NCBI GenBank assembly: GCA_019914995.1
Contig: CM034134.1
Coordinates: forward strand, 2,374,145-2,438,144
From: Acanthochlamys bracteata
Lineage: Eukaryota > Streptophyta > Magnoliopsida > Pandanales > Velloziaceae
Direction: 5' to 3'
Length of the DNA stretch: 64,000 nt
Shown: piece by piece, positions 31,466-44,039 of the stretch
Layout of the letters: the number at the start of each line of letters is the position of its first letter
How positions within the stretch are numbered: the stretch's first letter is position 1
The notes under the pieces: model-generated
Told to the model about the DNA's origin: nothing
The model's database searches: none
What the model saw: the letters and a program-made list of their open reading frames with translations, nothing else
Translations under genes and position numbers: made by a program

Positions 31466-32719
31466 TTGCTGAAAAAAGGACCCTTTGTATGGACAACAGA
31501 AGCAGCTAGAGCTTTTGAACTCTTGAAGCAAGCCATAGCCCAAACCCCTGTGCTGGCCAAGCTGGACTTCACACAAACTTTCACCTTGGAGACTGATGCA
31601 TCCAGGACAGGAATTGGTGCTGTCCTTTCTCAAAACAGATGCCCTATTGCATACTTCAGCAAGGCGTTGTCGTCGGCATCCCTCGCCAAATCCACATATG
31701 AAAAGGAGCTCATGGCGGCGGTATTGTCTGTTCAAAAATGGCGTCCGTACTTGTTAGGCAATCGTTTCACTATCCAGACGGATCACATGAGTTTGAAATA
31801 CCTCTTGGAGCAGCGGATATCTACCAATGATCAACAAAAATGGCTTGTCAAGTTGCTCGGGTATGATTATAACATAGAATACCGAGCAGGAAAGCATAAT
31901 GTGGTGGCTGACGCATTATCTCGCATACCTCATGCCACGATCAGCGCCATCAGCTCTCTACGGCCCACATTTTGGGAGGACTCTCGCCAAGCCCAACAAG
32001 CAGACCCAAAAATTTCTTCCCTAATTTCAGAAGGCCAGCAAGGAGTTCGTCTAGAGTTATCACTGTCTAGTGGCTTCCTACTATACAGAGGACGCATATG
32101 GGTGCCAAATAATCAGTCCTTAAAGCATCAGCTACTCTTTGAGGCTCACAACTCGGCAATAGGGAGTCATGGAGGTAGGTTCCGCACTTACAAACGGCTG
32201 TCCACGCAGTTTTATTGGCCCGGTATGTCGAAAGAAGTTCAACAATATATTCAAGCTTGTGCAACATGTGCGAAGGCCAAATCCGACAACCTGCGACCCG
32301 CCGGATTACTCCAACCCCTACCCATTCCTGATAAAATTTGGTCTGATATTGCAATGGATTTTATTGATGGGCTGCCATTATCCGAAGGGAAGAACGTGAT
32401 TATGGTCGTAGTTGATCGGCTAAGTAAATATGCACATTTTATTCCTCTCAAGCACCCCTATACGGCAGCCAGCGTGGCAACGACATTTACAAGAGAAATT
32501 GTCAAGTTGCATGGCTGCCCTTCATCCATCATTTCTGATAGGGATCCGATCTTTATGAGCTCCTTTTGGCAAGAACTTCAGAGGTTACAAGGGACAGCAT
32601 TACATATGAGCTCATCTTATCATCCTCAAACCGATGAACAATTCGAGATTGTTAATAAAGGGCTTGAAACATATTTGCGCTTCTTTGTAGGAGAGCATCC
32701 ACGATATTGGATGAAGTGA
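31466..32719 (+). pseudogene. gypsy element 2 RNase H and integrase
   Basis: A TGA at 31418 (Arg codon in element 1) lies just upstream. RNase H: LETDASRTGIGAVL, YFSKALSSASLAKSTYEKEL, TDHMSLKYLLEQR; then the tether NVVADALSR. Integrase: HHCC region (SHGGRFRTYKR, ACATCAKAK) and the core SDIAMDFIDGLP, IISDRDPIF, YHPQTDEQFEIVN. All three acidic catalytic positions are kept, unlike element 1. A TGA at 32717 replaces Trp. Confidence 0.9.
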
Positions 32720-33336
32720 CTTCATTAGGCGGAATAATCCTACAACACACATGTCCTCTCCGCAACGAATGTCTCTCCCTATGAGGCCGTCTACGACAGA
32801 CCTCCCCCACTACTCGTGTCTTTGGAAACAGGCACCGCCAAGGTAGATATTGTAAGCGCACAGCTGCGAGAGAGAGACACTATTTTGCGCGACTTGAGAC
32901 ACCATCTCTTGCCTGTACAGAATAGAATGAAGCAAGTGTATGATAAACACCACCGAGATAAAGTATTCAAGCCGGGCGACCGTGTGCTGCTGAAATTACA
33001 ACCTTATCGCCAATCCTCCATGGCTGAGTGCTGCAATCATAAACTGAGGAACAAATACTATGGACCATTTGAGATTCTGCAGCAAGTTGGCAAGGCGGCG
33101 TATAGGTTGGACCTTCCGCCGTAGTCACGCATTCATTCAGTTTTTCATGTTTCCCGGCTCAAAGAGGCTCGTTTTCTTCCTCAATGGGTTATAGATCGAA
33201 TCCCACAACCAATTGAAGAGGCACCACCTAATGATCTCCAGCACTGCATGTTGGAAGAGGACCGCAATGCTCAGTGCTCTACCGAATTTCCTTCGCTTAG
33301 CCTTGAGGACAAGGCTGTTTTTCCAGCGGGAGGGAA
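32720..33336 (+). pseudogene. gypsy element 2 integrase C-terminal region
   Basis: Same frame after stops at 32717, 32726 and 32735. Words include SPYEAVYDRPPP, VFKPGDRVLLKLQPYRQSSM and KYYGPFEILQQVGKAAYRL, then a TAG at 33122, then IHSVFHVSRLKEA. It runs to the PPT. No clear chromodomain. Confidence 0.8.
33325..33336 (+). other. Polypurine tract of gypsy element 2
   Basis: AGCGGGAGGGAA lies directly before the TGTCATAG start of the 3' LTR. Confidence 0.85.
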
Positions 33337-33757
33337 TGTCATAGAGCCTACTGGAAGGGATGCACCAACAAAAGAGAAAACTTCTCACGGATGCTATTAA
33401 GGGACGGAGGTTCAAAAGAGGTTCACAAAACATGTTTGGGTTGTGAAGACTGCACCAAATAAGTTAGAGAGTCCAACAAAGAGTATTCTAGTTGCATTAG
33501 CTTTAGATTATTATATGTATCTAGTAAATAAGGTAACTTCAGATTAGTTACCAAGTAATAAGATATTCTACTAATAATGAAACTCTAAGTTCCTCAAGAC
33601 TCTCAACGAGGAAGAGTCTATATAAGTGTATGCTGGTAAACATTGAAGGGGAGGAAAATCAAGTATTATTTTCTTTTCATTCTGTTTTGTCTTCATAGTT
33701 CTTAGTTCATCTGCAATTTGCATAGTTCTACGGTTCGTGTGATCACAAACCGTAACA
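33337..33757 (+). repeat. 3' LTR of gypsy element 2 (421 bp)
   Basis: Starts TGTCATAGAGCC, ends AAACCGTAACA, and is followed by the TAATA duplication. Confidence 0.95.
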
Positions 33758-34368
33758 TAATAGTAAGAAGATCATGATTTAGCTAAGCTTCTAAACTTAG
33801 CTACTGGTGGCTCGTATGCTCAACTCCAGGTGTTAAATAGTTTTGACATATGAATGGACATTCATGGTAACGCAGCGAGCTATCTGTCTGAACACAGCTT
33901 CCATATGTGACGCACAAATTGGCTAATTGGTGTTATGGAGGAGGATAGAATCGAACATATAAATGCGTCACTATAGTTTCATTGGATAGATATGTCCAAT
34001 GATGTTCAGTGATACATAGCATCTTGTGCCCTCTATGCATGCGCAAAAATTTAAAAAAAAAAAGCAAAAAAAAAAAAAAACAAGAAGTTCAATCGTTGGC
34101 AATTCTAGAGAGAAGATTGGACCAAACATTTCAATGGACTTCATAAAAAGACTCTAATATATTAAAGCAAGTAACATGATCCTAATCGTCGTAGATCGGC
34201 TAATAATGTCGCTAAGAGCTTTTCATCAAAGAAGTCATTCATATTCATGGGTGCCTGACTTTTAGAGCAAGATGAGCCCAAGTCAGGATAAATTAGCTTG
34301 CTGATGACTATCATTGAGATAAGCATTACAAATTAGGAGATCGTACTCAAGTTGTAGCTCTATCGTCA
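33758..34368 (+). mobile_element. Old gypsy (host of element 2), part 2: integrase
   Basis: Continues 27425-28101 after element 2. Decayed integrase words: a WIDMS-NDVQ-YIAS-like stretch near 33985-34025, MDFIKRL-like near 34135, and a VVDRL-like region near 34190. A GDRVLLKLQ-like part near 34340-34360 is then cut by the CACTA element. Poly(A) interruptions near 34055-34080 look like slippage. Confidence 0.65.
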
Positions 34369-36685
34369 CACTACTAGAAATAACAGCATCACCGACTGAA
34401 AAACAACAGTCGGCACGAGTCAAAAATAGTCGGCAAAGTACTTTATCGACTGAAAAAAAAGCAGTCGATAATCCGTCGGCAAACACTGGTCGGTAAACTA
34501 TTTACCGACTAAATAAAAATTCCGTCGGCATGGCACAGTAATTTACCGATTGAATGAATTTTAGTCGGTAATTTTATTTTACCCACTGAAAGTATTTAGT
34601 CGGTAAGTTTATTTTACCTACTAAAATTTTTAGTAAGTAAAATAAAATTACCTACTAACAAATTCAGTCGGTAATTTTAGATTACCTACTGTAATCTTAA
34701 ATTACCTACTGAATTTTCAGTCGGTAATTTTAATTTACCTACCAAAATTTTTAAATCGATATTACTGAATTCATTTGGTGAATGCTTAAATATTTTATTT
34801 AGAATAATTCACTACTAAGTATAGAAATATAAATTAAATAAAAATTAACTCAAATTTATATTCATTAAATTTATATATAATATTAATCAAAATTTATATT
34901 TACATATCTATTAAAGTCATCAAATATACCGAAATGATCCACTTGCTAAAGCACTAATTTACACAGCTAATACATAAAGAAAAGCCTTCACATGGAGACA
35001 GCCTACTACTGAAGACAGCCTGCAGATTTTATTACAACATAGGTCATCTTTATGAAGTGTCATGGTTGTAGAAGGAGCCTACTACTGGAGACAGCCTGCA
35101 GCTTCTTGTTTAGGATATCAACTTGTCCCTTTTGTTCATGACATCTGCGAACCAGCTGCACATTCACTGCACCAATCAGCTAATCAAAGACTTTCTAGTT
35201 CTAGCAACTTAAGACTTTATTATCCGAGTCAATTTTTAATCACAAAACGACCTTACAGCAATTTCAGTGAAACCTACATTATGAACCTGCAGCTAGCTAT
35301 ATAGAAAGCCACAGATCATTCTTTGAAAATTCAGATACATATTGCTGCATTTCAACAAGCTGAATACTTGAGACATGTGAGCAGTTTACCCTAGCCCTCA
35401 ATGTTGTATTTTGTAAGATGAATTGTCCTGAAGGGAAGCATCGTGTGGCTTGTATTCCATCAAGTAACTGTCAGGAAGCTTTAGCTGTCTCTTAATTAGA
35501 GTCCCTCAGAGCCATAACAGCCCAGTAAAGAGTTTGAAATCAAAGTTCAAAGATAATTAATTGGAAGACCACCAAGAACAAGATTGCAGCAGCAACAGTA
35601 ACAGGAGCAGCATAACGAAGGAAAGAATGGAAAAGAGTGCTGAAATGTGAAACAACATGAAGTCACTTTCATCAATATGGTACTGTAAATCATGTGCAAA
35701 TAATTAAGTTGCTTTAGAAGAAATAAATAGTGCAACTCAAGAAATCCCTTCAACTCTTACTTGAAAATTCAAATGAATTTTCAGACAAAGATTGAAACAA
35801 ACTGACTGATTCTAAACAAAAACTCTCTCACCTGTAAGTGGAATTTCACATGAGCTAATGTCAGATCCTTCACATCCATGAGTTCAAGCATTGATTTAGG
35901 TGTTGTCCCTGTACATGTTTCAAAGATAATCAGCAAATTCTCCCAAAAAGAAAACAAATTCCAACCGCTCGTACGATATCTTCAGAACCCACAAACACTA
36001 GAGACGTAAAAAGAACATCAAGAAAAACATCACAAATCAAACAAAAGAATAAAAGAAAACCGAAAAAACAGTAGCAGCTTATAAGAACAAATCGAAATCA
36101 CAAGACAAAAACTACTTAAAGAAAAAAAGGCAAATAGGGAGAGAGATGGTGAGGATAGAATAAGCGAAGCAAGCATACTTTCATGGCCACCAATAGCTCG
36201 ATTAGCCGGCGGAGGGATCCGGCGAATTCTAGGGTTTTTACGGCAGTCTCGATTCGGCTTAGATGGGCTCGCCGGAGTAACATCAGCAAGAAGAAGAAGA
36301 ACGTCGGAGGTAGGAAAGGAAGAAATCAGTGCCGGAGAGGTGAGAGCATACCAGTGAGGGGGGCGTAAGGGACGGGCTCACTGTCGGGAAGCAAAAACAG
36401 AAGGGAGAGGAAATAAAAACAAAAGTGGAAGAAGAAGAAAAATATAAGAAAAAAACTTACCGACTAACATGTTTTTCGTCGGTAAAGTTACCGACTATAA
36501 ATAAATTTATTGACTAAAAAATTTTTTGTCAATATTTGATAGATTTACTGACTGATTATATTTTCAGTCGGTAATTTTAAAAATTTTACCGATTAGATTA
36601 TTTTCGGTCGGTATTTGATAAATTTACCGACTTTATTTTTTCAGTCAGTATTTTTCAGTCGGTGAAAGCTATTTTTGTAGTAGTG
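34369..36685. mobile_element. Non-autonomous CACTA transposon (2.3 kb)
   Basis: Terminal inverted repeats: the left end is CACTACTAGAAATAACAGCA and the right end, reversed, is CACTACTACAAAAATAGC; both are followed within about 35 bp by ACCGACTGAAA. Dense subterminal repeats of ACCGACTGAA/TTCAGTCGGT cover about 34390-34760 and 36455-36675. The interior (about 34780-36440) has no transposase motif. It has TATA-poor, CT- and GA-rich sequence near 36150-36420 with small ORFs that I do not accept as genes. It sits in the old gypsy integrase. Confidence 0.85.
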
Positions 36686-37366
36686 ATCTTCGATTGCAAG
36701 TACCAAAATTTAAATATTTGACGTAGTTACCACAGACCCTTACTCATTCTCTAGGGTTATAGGATCAGTTCTGTACAAGCTTTACCTACTATTGGAGTTA
36801 CGAGCACACCATGGGTTTCACGTCTACAACATAAAGATGCTTGTCTTGCTCCTCTAGTCTGCGTATTGTCGACCTCCCTCCACCATATAGCCTCGAGGAT
36901 AAGCCAATTTCAAAGATAAGGCAATGATACACACTAGGAGATCGATACCACAGACCGTCCAAAATGCCGGGTAGCATCCTATAGGACTTACCCAAGACAG
37001 GTCATAAGTGCATTAATGAAGGTCGCAGATGTTGTGCGCAAACATTTGCCATAGCAAACCAGGGGTTTTCTTTTTAAACCCCGCGTGAATTCAAAAAGTT
37101 CCCCAGACAGCTAAAATGTGGCAGCAAATGCATCCTAGCCCTATTCTCCCATGTCTAATGGAATGCAATGCTTCTGTGGAGTTTAGGTCACCTAATGCCA
37201 TAGAGTGGGCTGCATGGAAATCCAAAAGATAGACTCAATCAAGTAGTTCACCAAGGCAGTTACTCTGGAACAACTTAATGGCAGTCGGGACAAACTAGAA
37301 ATCAAGTGTCTACCTCCGAGTTTGATAGGAATTGTTGTTTAGGAATACAAACCTATAGCTGCTTGT
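36686..37366 (+). mobile_element. Old gypsy (host), part 3: pol C-terminus and probable LTR start
   Basis: Resumes the integrase C-terminus: a DPYSFSRVIGSVLYKL-like stretch near 36735-36782 (element 2: GPFEILQQVGKAAYRL), then HHGFHVYNIKML near 36808. A TGATACACA at about 36926 may be the LTR start, as in element 1. The rest is LTR-like or unassigned up to the CACTA end at 37367. Confidence 0.55.
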
Positions 37367-39559
37367 TACTACAAGAATAAAGCCATATAAGGACAAAACG
37401 AAAATAGTTGCTACAAAAGAAACTAGTTTCTATTAGTGACTAAAAAAATAGAGTCACAATTGTGGTTGCTAAAATAGCACTTGGTTGTAGATATTGATAG
37501 CGACCAAAATAACACAGGTCGCTAAAACGAAAAAATATATATTTTGTGGGCAAAGAGTTTTGGTAACTAGTATGATTGTTAGCAACCAAGCGAATCGATT
37601 GCTAATGTGAAGTACAGAGGATTAAAACCAACTAGTCGCTGGTGAGTTAATATACTACTAAAAATTAAATCTTTGCCGACTGAAATAATTCAGTCGATAA
37701 TTTTGTTAGTTACCGACTAAAGTTTGTATAGCCGGTATTACTCATACAATTGCCGACTACTTTTGTTGTCAATCTGTATTCTTCGAATGTTACACAACTA
37801 TTTAATATTATAGACGGCAATAATTTCATATACCGACTGAACTTACGTAGTTCGCACATTTTGCCGACTGATAACTTTAATCAGTCGGTAGTTCAGCAAT
37901 TTTAATATCCTTCAGCTAAACCAGTTTAGTCTTCTATTTGTTTCTCATCTAACGCTCGAAAACCTAGCTTCCTTCCCTGCATTGCTTCTCCGATGCATGA
38001 TCCTTTCCCTGCAGGTTTCATCTCTGACAGGCGACGGAAGCAAGTAATTCTCGCTGCGGCCAACATCCCTCTCACCTGCATTGCTTCAATTTCTATTGCA
38101 GGCAAGCTTAAGCTCGATCAGGCGAGCTGCTCGTCTCCACACGAACGGTGTCGCGGCCGAAATTGGAGCTGCCGCTAACGAAATCTTTAGCTGCTCAGCG
38201 TGGCTATCATCTTATCCACTGCTTACGTTACAATCGATGCCGCCCGCGAGGTGTCCCTCCCATCTCCGGCAAATTGAAGCATACATCAGGCTAGAATCTT
38301 CTCATCTCAGAGCCACCATCATCTTCTCCTCCTCAGCTGCTTCAATTGCTATTTAACTGGTTAGCTGAATCATTGGAATATTAGGCTACAGGCAGCAGCA
38401 CATTTAGTCATCGGTTTGGTTTGTTATGTAATTTCAGGTATGTTAATTAATCTCATTAGTGTAGAATGAAACAACATATTATAGTTGTTAATTAGTAGTG
38501 AACAAGCTTGTTGAGTGAGTTACAAATTTTGAAAATGTTATGCATTTTCAAAATTTCATGGATGTCCTGAAATAGCGTAGCATTTTAGCTTGACTACTAT
38601 TGGAATACATTGTTAATGGAAGGCTGCATTGATGATAGTTTTCCAGTAAGAATTGTTTTGTTATTGGAATGGTTTGTTGGGGCAATCTTTTTTGTTCGAC
38701 TAGAAATAGCTGTCGTGTACTATGGTTTGTTGAAATGACTTAGCCATCAACAGTAATGCATGTATATGGATAAGAAAGCACATATTTTCTTAATTACTCA
38801 ATAATGAATCTAGTAATGTGCGTCTTTGGGTGATCTTTATCAAGAGCAATAAATCAGCAAATGTGAAGAGATTCAAGAGATAATTGAAGAATAATAGTTC
38901 CTAAATTGCTGCAAATAAAATTAATTTTTGGCAGAAATGGAGTAGCTAGCTTGTCACAAGTATTATTTAATTATCAATCAATCATTTCATCATATCTATT
39001 ACTTAGATGTGTTCCCTACCACTCTCAATTAGCTAGCTACCTAGTTGATAGATATGTATAAATATAATCACAATTACATAAGCTTTAATTAATCACCATA
39101 TATAAGATTTGAAACTTTAGATATAGCTACCATTTTCAATGTGGATGATCGAGACAGTGGATATCCAATCAAATCAACACATGGTTCATCATTATTGTCT
39201 TGTCTGACATAAGCAGACCCATTTATTAGATAGACATTCCAAAATAAACTAAACAAATTAACTACTAAGCTTGATGGCAACACCGCTGTTCTTTGATTCT
39301 ATCTTCTAAAAGCTCATGACTCTCATAAAGCTAATCCATATGTTTCTTCTTCTTCTTTTTTCAAGTTTCTTAGTTAATGCAAACACTGATTCAATCACTC
39401 AATTAATTTTCAAGGAACATATTTTCCTCTGCTTTATTATTTTCTTTTTCCTCTAGTACCAAATTATATATATATATCGAGTATTACTTAATTATTATTA
39501 CAGTTAATAATATATTTTTAAATGAATGTAATATTATATGTGTGTTTTGTTCCAGCTAA

Positions 39560-40855
39560 AAAATACCTTATTATGAAATAGGATGGATAAAAGTTGGATA
39601 TATAATCATTCGATAAGTTATCGGATGAGTATACAAATAGAGTCCGCTCTTTTATACAATTTGCTAAAAATTATTTGCAAAATGTTAGTGAGATGTATTG
39701 TTCATGTCAACACTATTTGAATAGATATTCAAACATGCTTGATATGGTATACATGCATTTACTTGTGAATGATTCTATGGTTTCTTACACGAGATAGAAC
39801 TTACATGGAGAAGTTACTCATCAAGGTAATCAGAGTCTTGGTGTTCGTAGAGATGAGACTCAAATGAGACTTGTTGAAAACAAAGAAAATGATGAAATGT
39901 TTAAAATTTTAAAGGATATATGAAGGAGTGGTGTTGTGGATTTAGGATCCTTTAAGTAGCTACGGAGGGCGACCCACGTCAGCCCTTGGTGGTGAATGAT
40001 TCGAGCCAATTGCGACAAATGATATTAATAGATATGATCAATTGGTTCAAGATGTTGAGAAGCCATTATACGAGGAATGTACGATATCAAAATTATCATT
40101 CCTCGTAAAACTGTTGCATTTTAAGGTGCTCAATCGTTAGAGCAACAAAGGCTTTAATATGCTGTTTGACCTTTTGAATGATCCATTCCAAAAGGGCATT
40201 TACTTTTTCCGTCCTACTACTAATGTCGAAAGATTCTGAAGGATGGACTTGGGATGGGAACCTATTGCTGCATGTGAGAATGATTGTGTTATTTTTAGAA
40301 ATGAGTTGATAAACGAGGAGAAGTAATCAAAATGCAATTCACTAAGGTGGAAAGTTAGTGATGGCACAAGTAAGATGGTTCCTAAGAAAGTGCTTCGTCA
40401 TTTTTTCGTTAGTGCTTAGATTGCGACGATTTTATATGTCAAGGAAGATGGCTTTAGATATGAGATCACATAAGGAAAAACATGCAGATAATCCTGATAT
40501 TTTGAGACATCCAGTAGATGCTGAGGCTTGGAGGATTTTGATGTGAAGTATCCATATTTTGCTAGTGATGCTTGAAACTTATATCTTGGTTTGGTGACCG
40601 ATGGATTCAATCTTCTTAGAGATACCGTAAATAATTTTCCTACATATGGAGTTTTATCCGAGTGGAGCACAAATGCTACTTGGTATGCCTCATATCCAAC
40701 AATACACATATTCTGTCAAACTTAGAGATAAAATTGGTTATCTCGGTCACCACCGCTATTTGTTAACAACCATCCATATAGAAGTAGTAAGAAATTCAAT
40801 AGAAATCAAGAAACAGCACCACCACCTCTTGCATTGTCAATTGATAAATTGTTAG
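39560..40855 (+). pseudogene. TNP2-type CACTA transposase (internally deleted)
   Basis: MDKSWIYNHSISYRMS near 39583 resembles the family N-terminus, which normally continues to CPC zinc-binding residues. The best segment is 40364-40546: RRFYMSRKMALDMRSHKEK, then HADNPDILRHPVDAEAW, typical of TNP2 before the catalytic core. It is followed in other frames by GFNLL-like and GHHRYLLTT-like words (near 40740). Much of the central transposase domain is absent, so it is an inactive deletion derivative. Confidence 0.8.
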
Positions 40856-40860
40856 AATAG

Positions 40861-41826
40861 ATGGATATTGTTAAAGACGTGAAGTTTGGAAAGCCTATAT
40901 GTTGTAAGAAGAGAAAGCACGCCTCCGAGGAGCTTAATTGGATCAAAAAAGTATTTTATATGAACTACCATATTGAAAAGATTTTATATTTCGTCATAAT
41001 TTTGACGTCATTCATATCGAGAAAAGTATTTGTGATAATAGTTTGGTCAGTACGCAAGATAAGATATTCTCTTATATATTTTATTACAGATTAGACAAAT
41101 TCATGTCAATACGCAAGAGAACGCATATGATCTATATTCACTAGCCCTTGGTCCAAATAAACGTTCAGTTAGGTATTTTCAATGCATTGTCAATGGAGTA
41201 AATTTCTCAAGAAAAAATGCTAGCGTCGTTTGTTGACTGAAAATAGTAGAATTAGTGTGCAAGGGGATCGTAAAGATCAAGCTTTAAATTTCTATGGTGT
41301 TCTGAATGAGGTCTTGTGTTTGACATATCCTATGCGCCATCAAGTCTTTCTATTCAAATGTGAATGGTTTGATTTAGATCACAGAAAATCAATCAAAATT
41401 GATGATGACTTTACTAGCATCAACATTACAAAAAGATGGTACCAAAATGATCCATTTGTATTTCCTATGAATGTCACTCGAGTATTTTATGTTCCTGATA
41501 CGAAACAAGATAAGGATTGGATTGTTGTACAATAATCACAACATCGATATTTATTTCATCCCTCGTTGTTTGGAGAGGGCAGAGAAGACACAAATGTTGG
41601 TGATGATGTGGTAATTACGGAGAATGATGCTTATCAAGAAGTGGAAAGTTCGAGCTTAAGAAATAGAGATTATAATATGAAAATAGATCATCTAAATAAG
41701 ATAGTTGAACTTGATTATGAAGTGATTGAAGTTTTGGACGAACAAGAAGGCATTTATATTAGTGATGCTCAAAATGAAAACGAAAGCTCGGACGAATGTA
41801 GCCGTAGTAATGATGATTGCAATTGA
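40861..41826 (+). pseudogene. CACTA transposase C-terminal part with DUF4216
   Basis: The reading frame 41230-41535 gives a DUF4216 signature: FYGVLNEVLCLTYPMRHQVF, LFKCEWFDLDH, DDFTSINITKRWYQNDPFVF and VFYVPDTKQDKDW. An acidic tail (41566-41826, ending in a run rich in Asp, Glu and Ser) follows after a TAA at 41533. These segments normally form the C-terminus of the long CACTA ORF. Confidence 0.8.
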
Positions 41827-42141
41827 ATTATAGTTTCATGTGAGTTTTAACTCAACCTTATATAATTTTTTTCATCTATTTATTTTTAATTCTAGTTTCG
41901 TTGTTTAAATTTCGTATATAAGTGTTTCTTATTAATTTATCTTTATGGCATGGGCAATCTTTAGTAAAAGATGACTGTCGCTACAATCAAGTCAGTATAT
42001 TGCTGATTTAGAGACTCAAGATTCTAATGGCTCTAGCACTAGTATGTTTTTTTCTTTAATTAACTTATTATATACTAATTAGTGAACCTACCGGTCGTCC
42101 TCTAAGTAGGTTATGTTGATATACAAACGCAACGTTCGTGT

Positions 42142-42480
42142 GTGGGCAAAAGATGTAGTGAGTTAGAAATATATATATTGAGAATTAAGAAAAAAGTCAA
42201 CGTCAAAATTCCATATGGCATATGTCGATCAGTCGGTGAACACGCTGTTTGGTTCACAAGTGAGATAGCATATCTGATTCGTACTAATACTCCCGTAAAT
42301 AATATTAAAGGTTGGAATAAGATTGACAAATTTATTAAGAACGAGATTTATTCCATGATTGTTGTATCTTAATGTTGGCTTATTATACATCATCAAGGGT
42401 TAGAATTTGTTAACAAGTTTTTTTATTATCTCAGTACAAATTTGAGGTAGATTTTTCCGATCTTGGAACCTTGGCTGAGA
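42142..42480 (+). pseudogene. Second CACTA protein (En/Spm, Ptta-type) fragment
   Basis: KKVNVKIPYGICRSVGEHAV then WFTSEIAYLIRT and NNIKGWNKIDKFIKNEIYS match the N-terminal part of the second plant En/Spm protein (TNPA/Ptta family). KFEVDFSDLG follows near 42433 in another frame. The C-terminal half is missing. Confidence 0.72.
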
Positions 42481-44039
42481 GATAGGTGAGCTAGCTAGGT
42501 CGTTATGTGTACGTCAATTGGGTTTTGTTAATTACTTGTAGTTCATTTGTATGTCGTTTCTTAATAAAAAAGTATGATTAGAACTTTTCAATACTCTATT
42601 ATGCATGTTCATTCTATTATGATTGTTGACTCTATTATGGATGTTGGCTATGTTACTCTATATATGCTGCTACTAGCCGCTTTGTGAATCCATTAATTTC
42701 AGTGGGGAAGTTGGCTCTATTATGCACGTGTACTTAAAAGAATATTATGATTTCACAACATACATATAAATTGTAGCTATATATTATTATGTCTTCAGCT
42801 ATCCTTGTGTAAAAATAAACAAAAACATTTGCTCTGTATGGCATAATAAAATTATTTGCTTTATTTGTTGCAGGGGTAGCAAGAGATAGCAAGGGTGTTT
42901 CGTTGTAAGTGAATTGCTATTCTTTTTAATTCATCGTAATTGAATCTATTAGGTGATGTATGGATGCAATTTAGAACCGAATTGTAATTGGTTTAAGCAT
43001 TTCAATGAACATGAGTACTTATTTTTTTGGAATTACTTATGTGTTGAATGTTGTGGTACTTAGATCATGTTCTGTGTATATTGTAATGCTATTCAATTGA
43101 ATGATGTGAATGAAATAATTGTTGATATAGAATTATCAAAAACAGCAACGATCTAGTACTAAATTCATACAAATGCCGACTGCAGTAGAATATAGTTGGC
43201 AAATACCGATTGAAGCATAGAAAAAAATGTAGACTAGATATACTAGTCGGTGATTCGACTGAAGTATTGGTGGCTAAATACCGATTAAGACTTGCGTGGC
43301 TAAATTGTGACTAAAATGGTGGTGGCTAAATACCGATTGCAACTTTGGTTGGTAATTTGCCACTGAAATGTCAGTCGATAAATACCAACGATATTTCAAG
43401 TTGGTAATCTACTGTACATTATCGACTGAATATGAATACCGGTTGGTAATTGATTTACCGACTAGGAGTTGTCGATTAATTACCGACTACCTATATTTTT
43501 GTCGGTGAATGTCATTACCGACTGAATTTCGAACGTTGCTGACTTATTTAATCAGTCATTGATCCATTATTTCTTGTAGTGATAGCGAGCAAATTAAATT
43601 TGTTATTAATTATTACATATCAACGACCAGAGGCATCTTGTCAAGCTGTAGTTTATAGTGACCAGCGACCAACTTGGGTTTGGTCGCTATTGACTTATAA
43701 GAGGCCAATTTAGTATAGTCTCCGGTCCTTCATCTTAGCAAATTGAATGGAGTTGGTCGCTAATAATCTTACTAGCTACTAAGTTTCTATGGTAGCATAT
43801 ATGTAATTCAATCAAAGTTTTCAAAAAATCTAGTGTAATCAAAGCAAAATATACAATTACAAAATAATCAATTCAAGAATAGATAAGATAGCCAAACAAT
43901 TAATATAAATAACTGATTAAAATAAAATATATTATCAATTTTTACAAAATTACTTTTATTAAAGTTAAGAGAAAGTAAACTAGTTTTAACAAAGCAAATA
44001 AGTTTTGGAAAGGAAAAACAATTTGTTGTAATACAAATT

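Larger units (their letters stand above)
28102..33757 (+). mobile_element. Ty3/gypsy retrotransposon, full-length, relatively young (element 2)
   Basis: LTRs of 424 and 421 bp, a perfect 5-bp target duplication TAATA (28097-28101 and 33758-33762), PBS and PPT. By eye the LTRs differ by 8 substitutions and 2 indels, about 2%. The gag-pol domain order is complete. The polyprotein is broken by scattered in-frame stops and a gag frame change. It sits inside the old gypsy remnant 27425/33758. Confidence 0.95.
37653..43581 (+). mobile_element. Autonomous-derived CACTA transposon nested in the outer CACTA
   Basis: Left end TACTACTAAAAATT (first C changed to T); right end TTCTTGTAGTG. The 3-bp flanks are ATA on both sides, which is the expected CACTA target duplication. 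Subterminal CCGACTGA-type words occupy about 37675-37890 and 43175-43560. Plus-strand remnants of TNP2 (39560-40850), DUF4216 (40861-41826) and a second En/Spm protein (42142-42480) lie in the expected order. The outer CACTA's GCGACCA-type repeats lie on both sides of it. Confidence 0.8.

Noticed and set aside
36183..36368. 61-codon Arg-rich ORF
   Set aside because: It is inside the non-autonomous CACTA in a GA/CT-rich stretch; composition explains it.
37993..38356. ORFs of 61 and 91 codons upstream of the TNP2 remnant
   Set aside because: They lie in the leader region of the nested CACTA and show no similarity to CACTA proteins or known domains.
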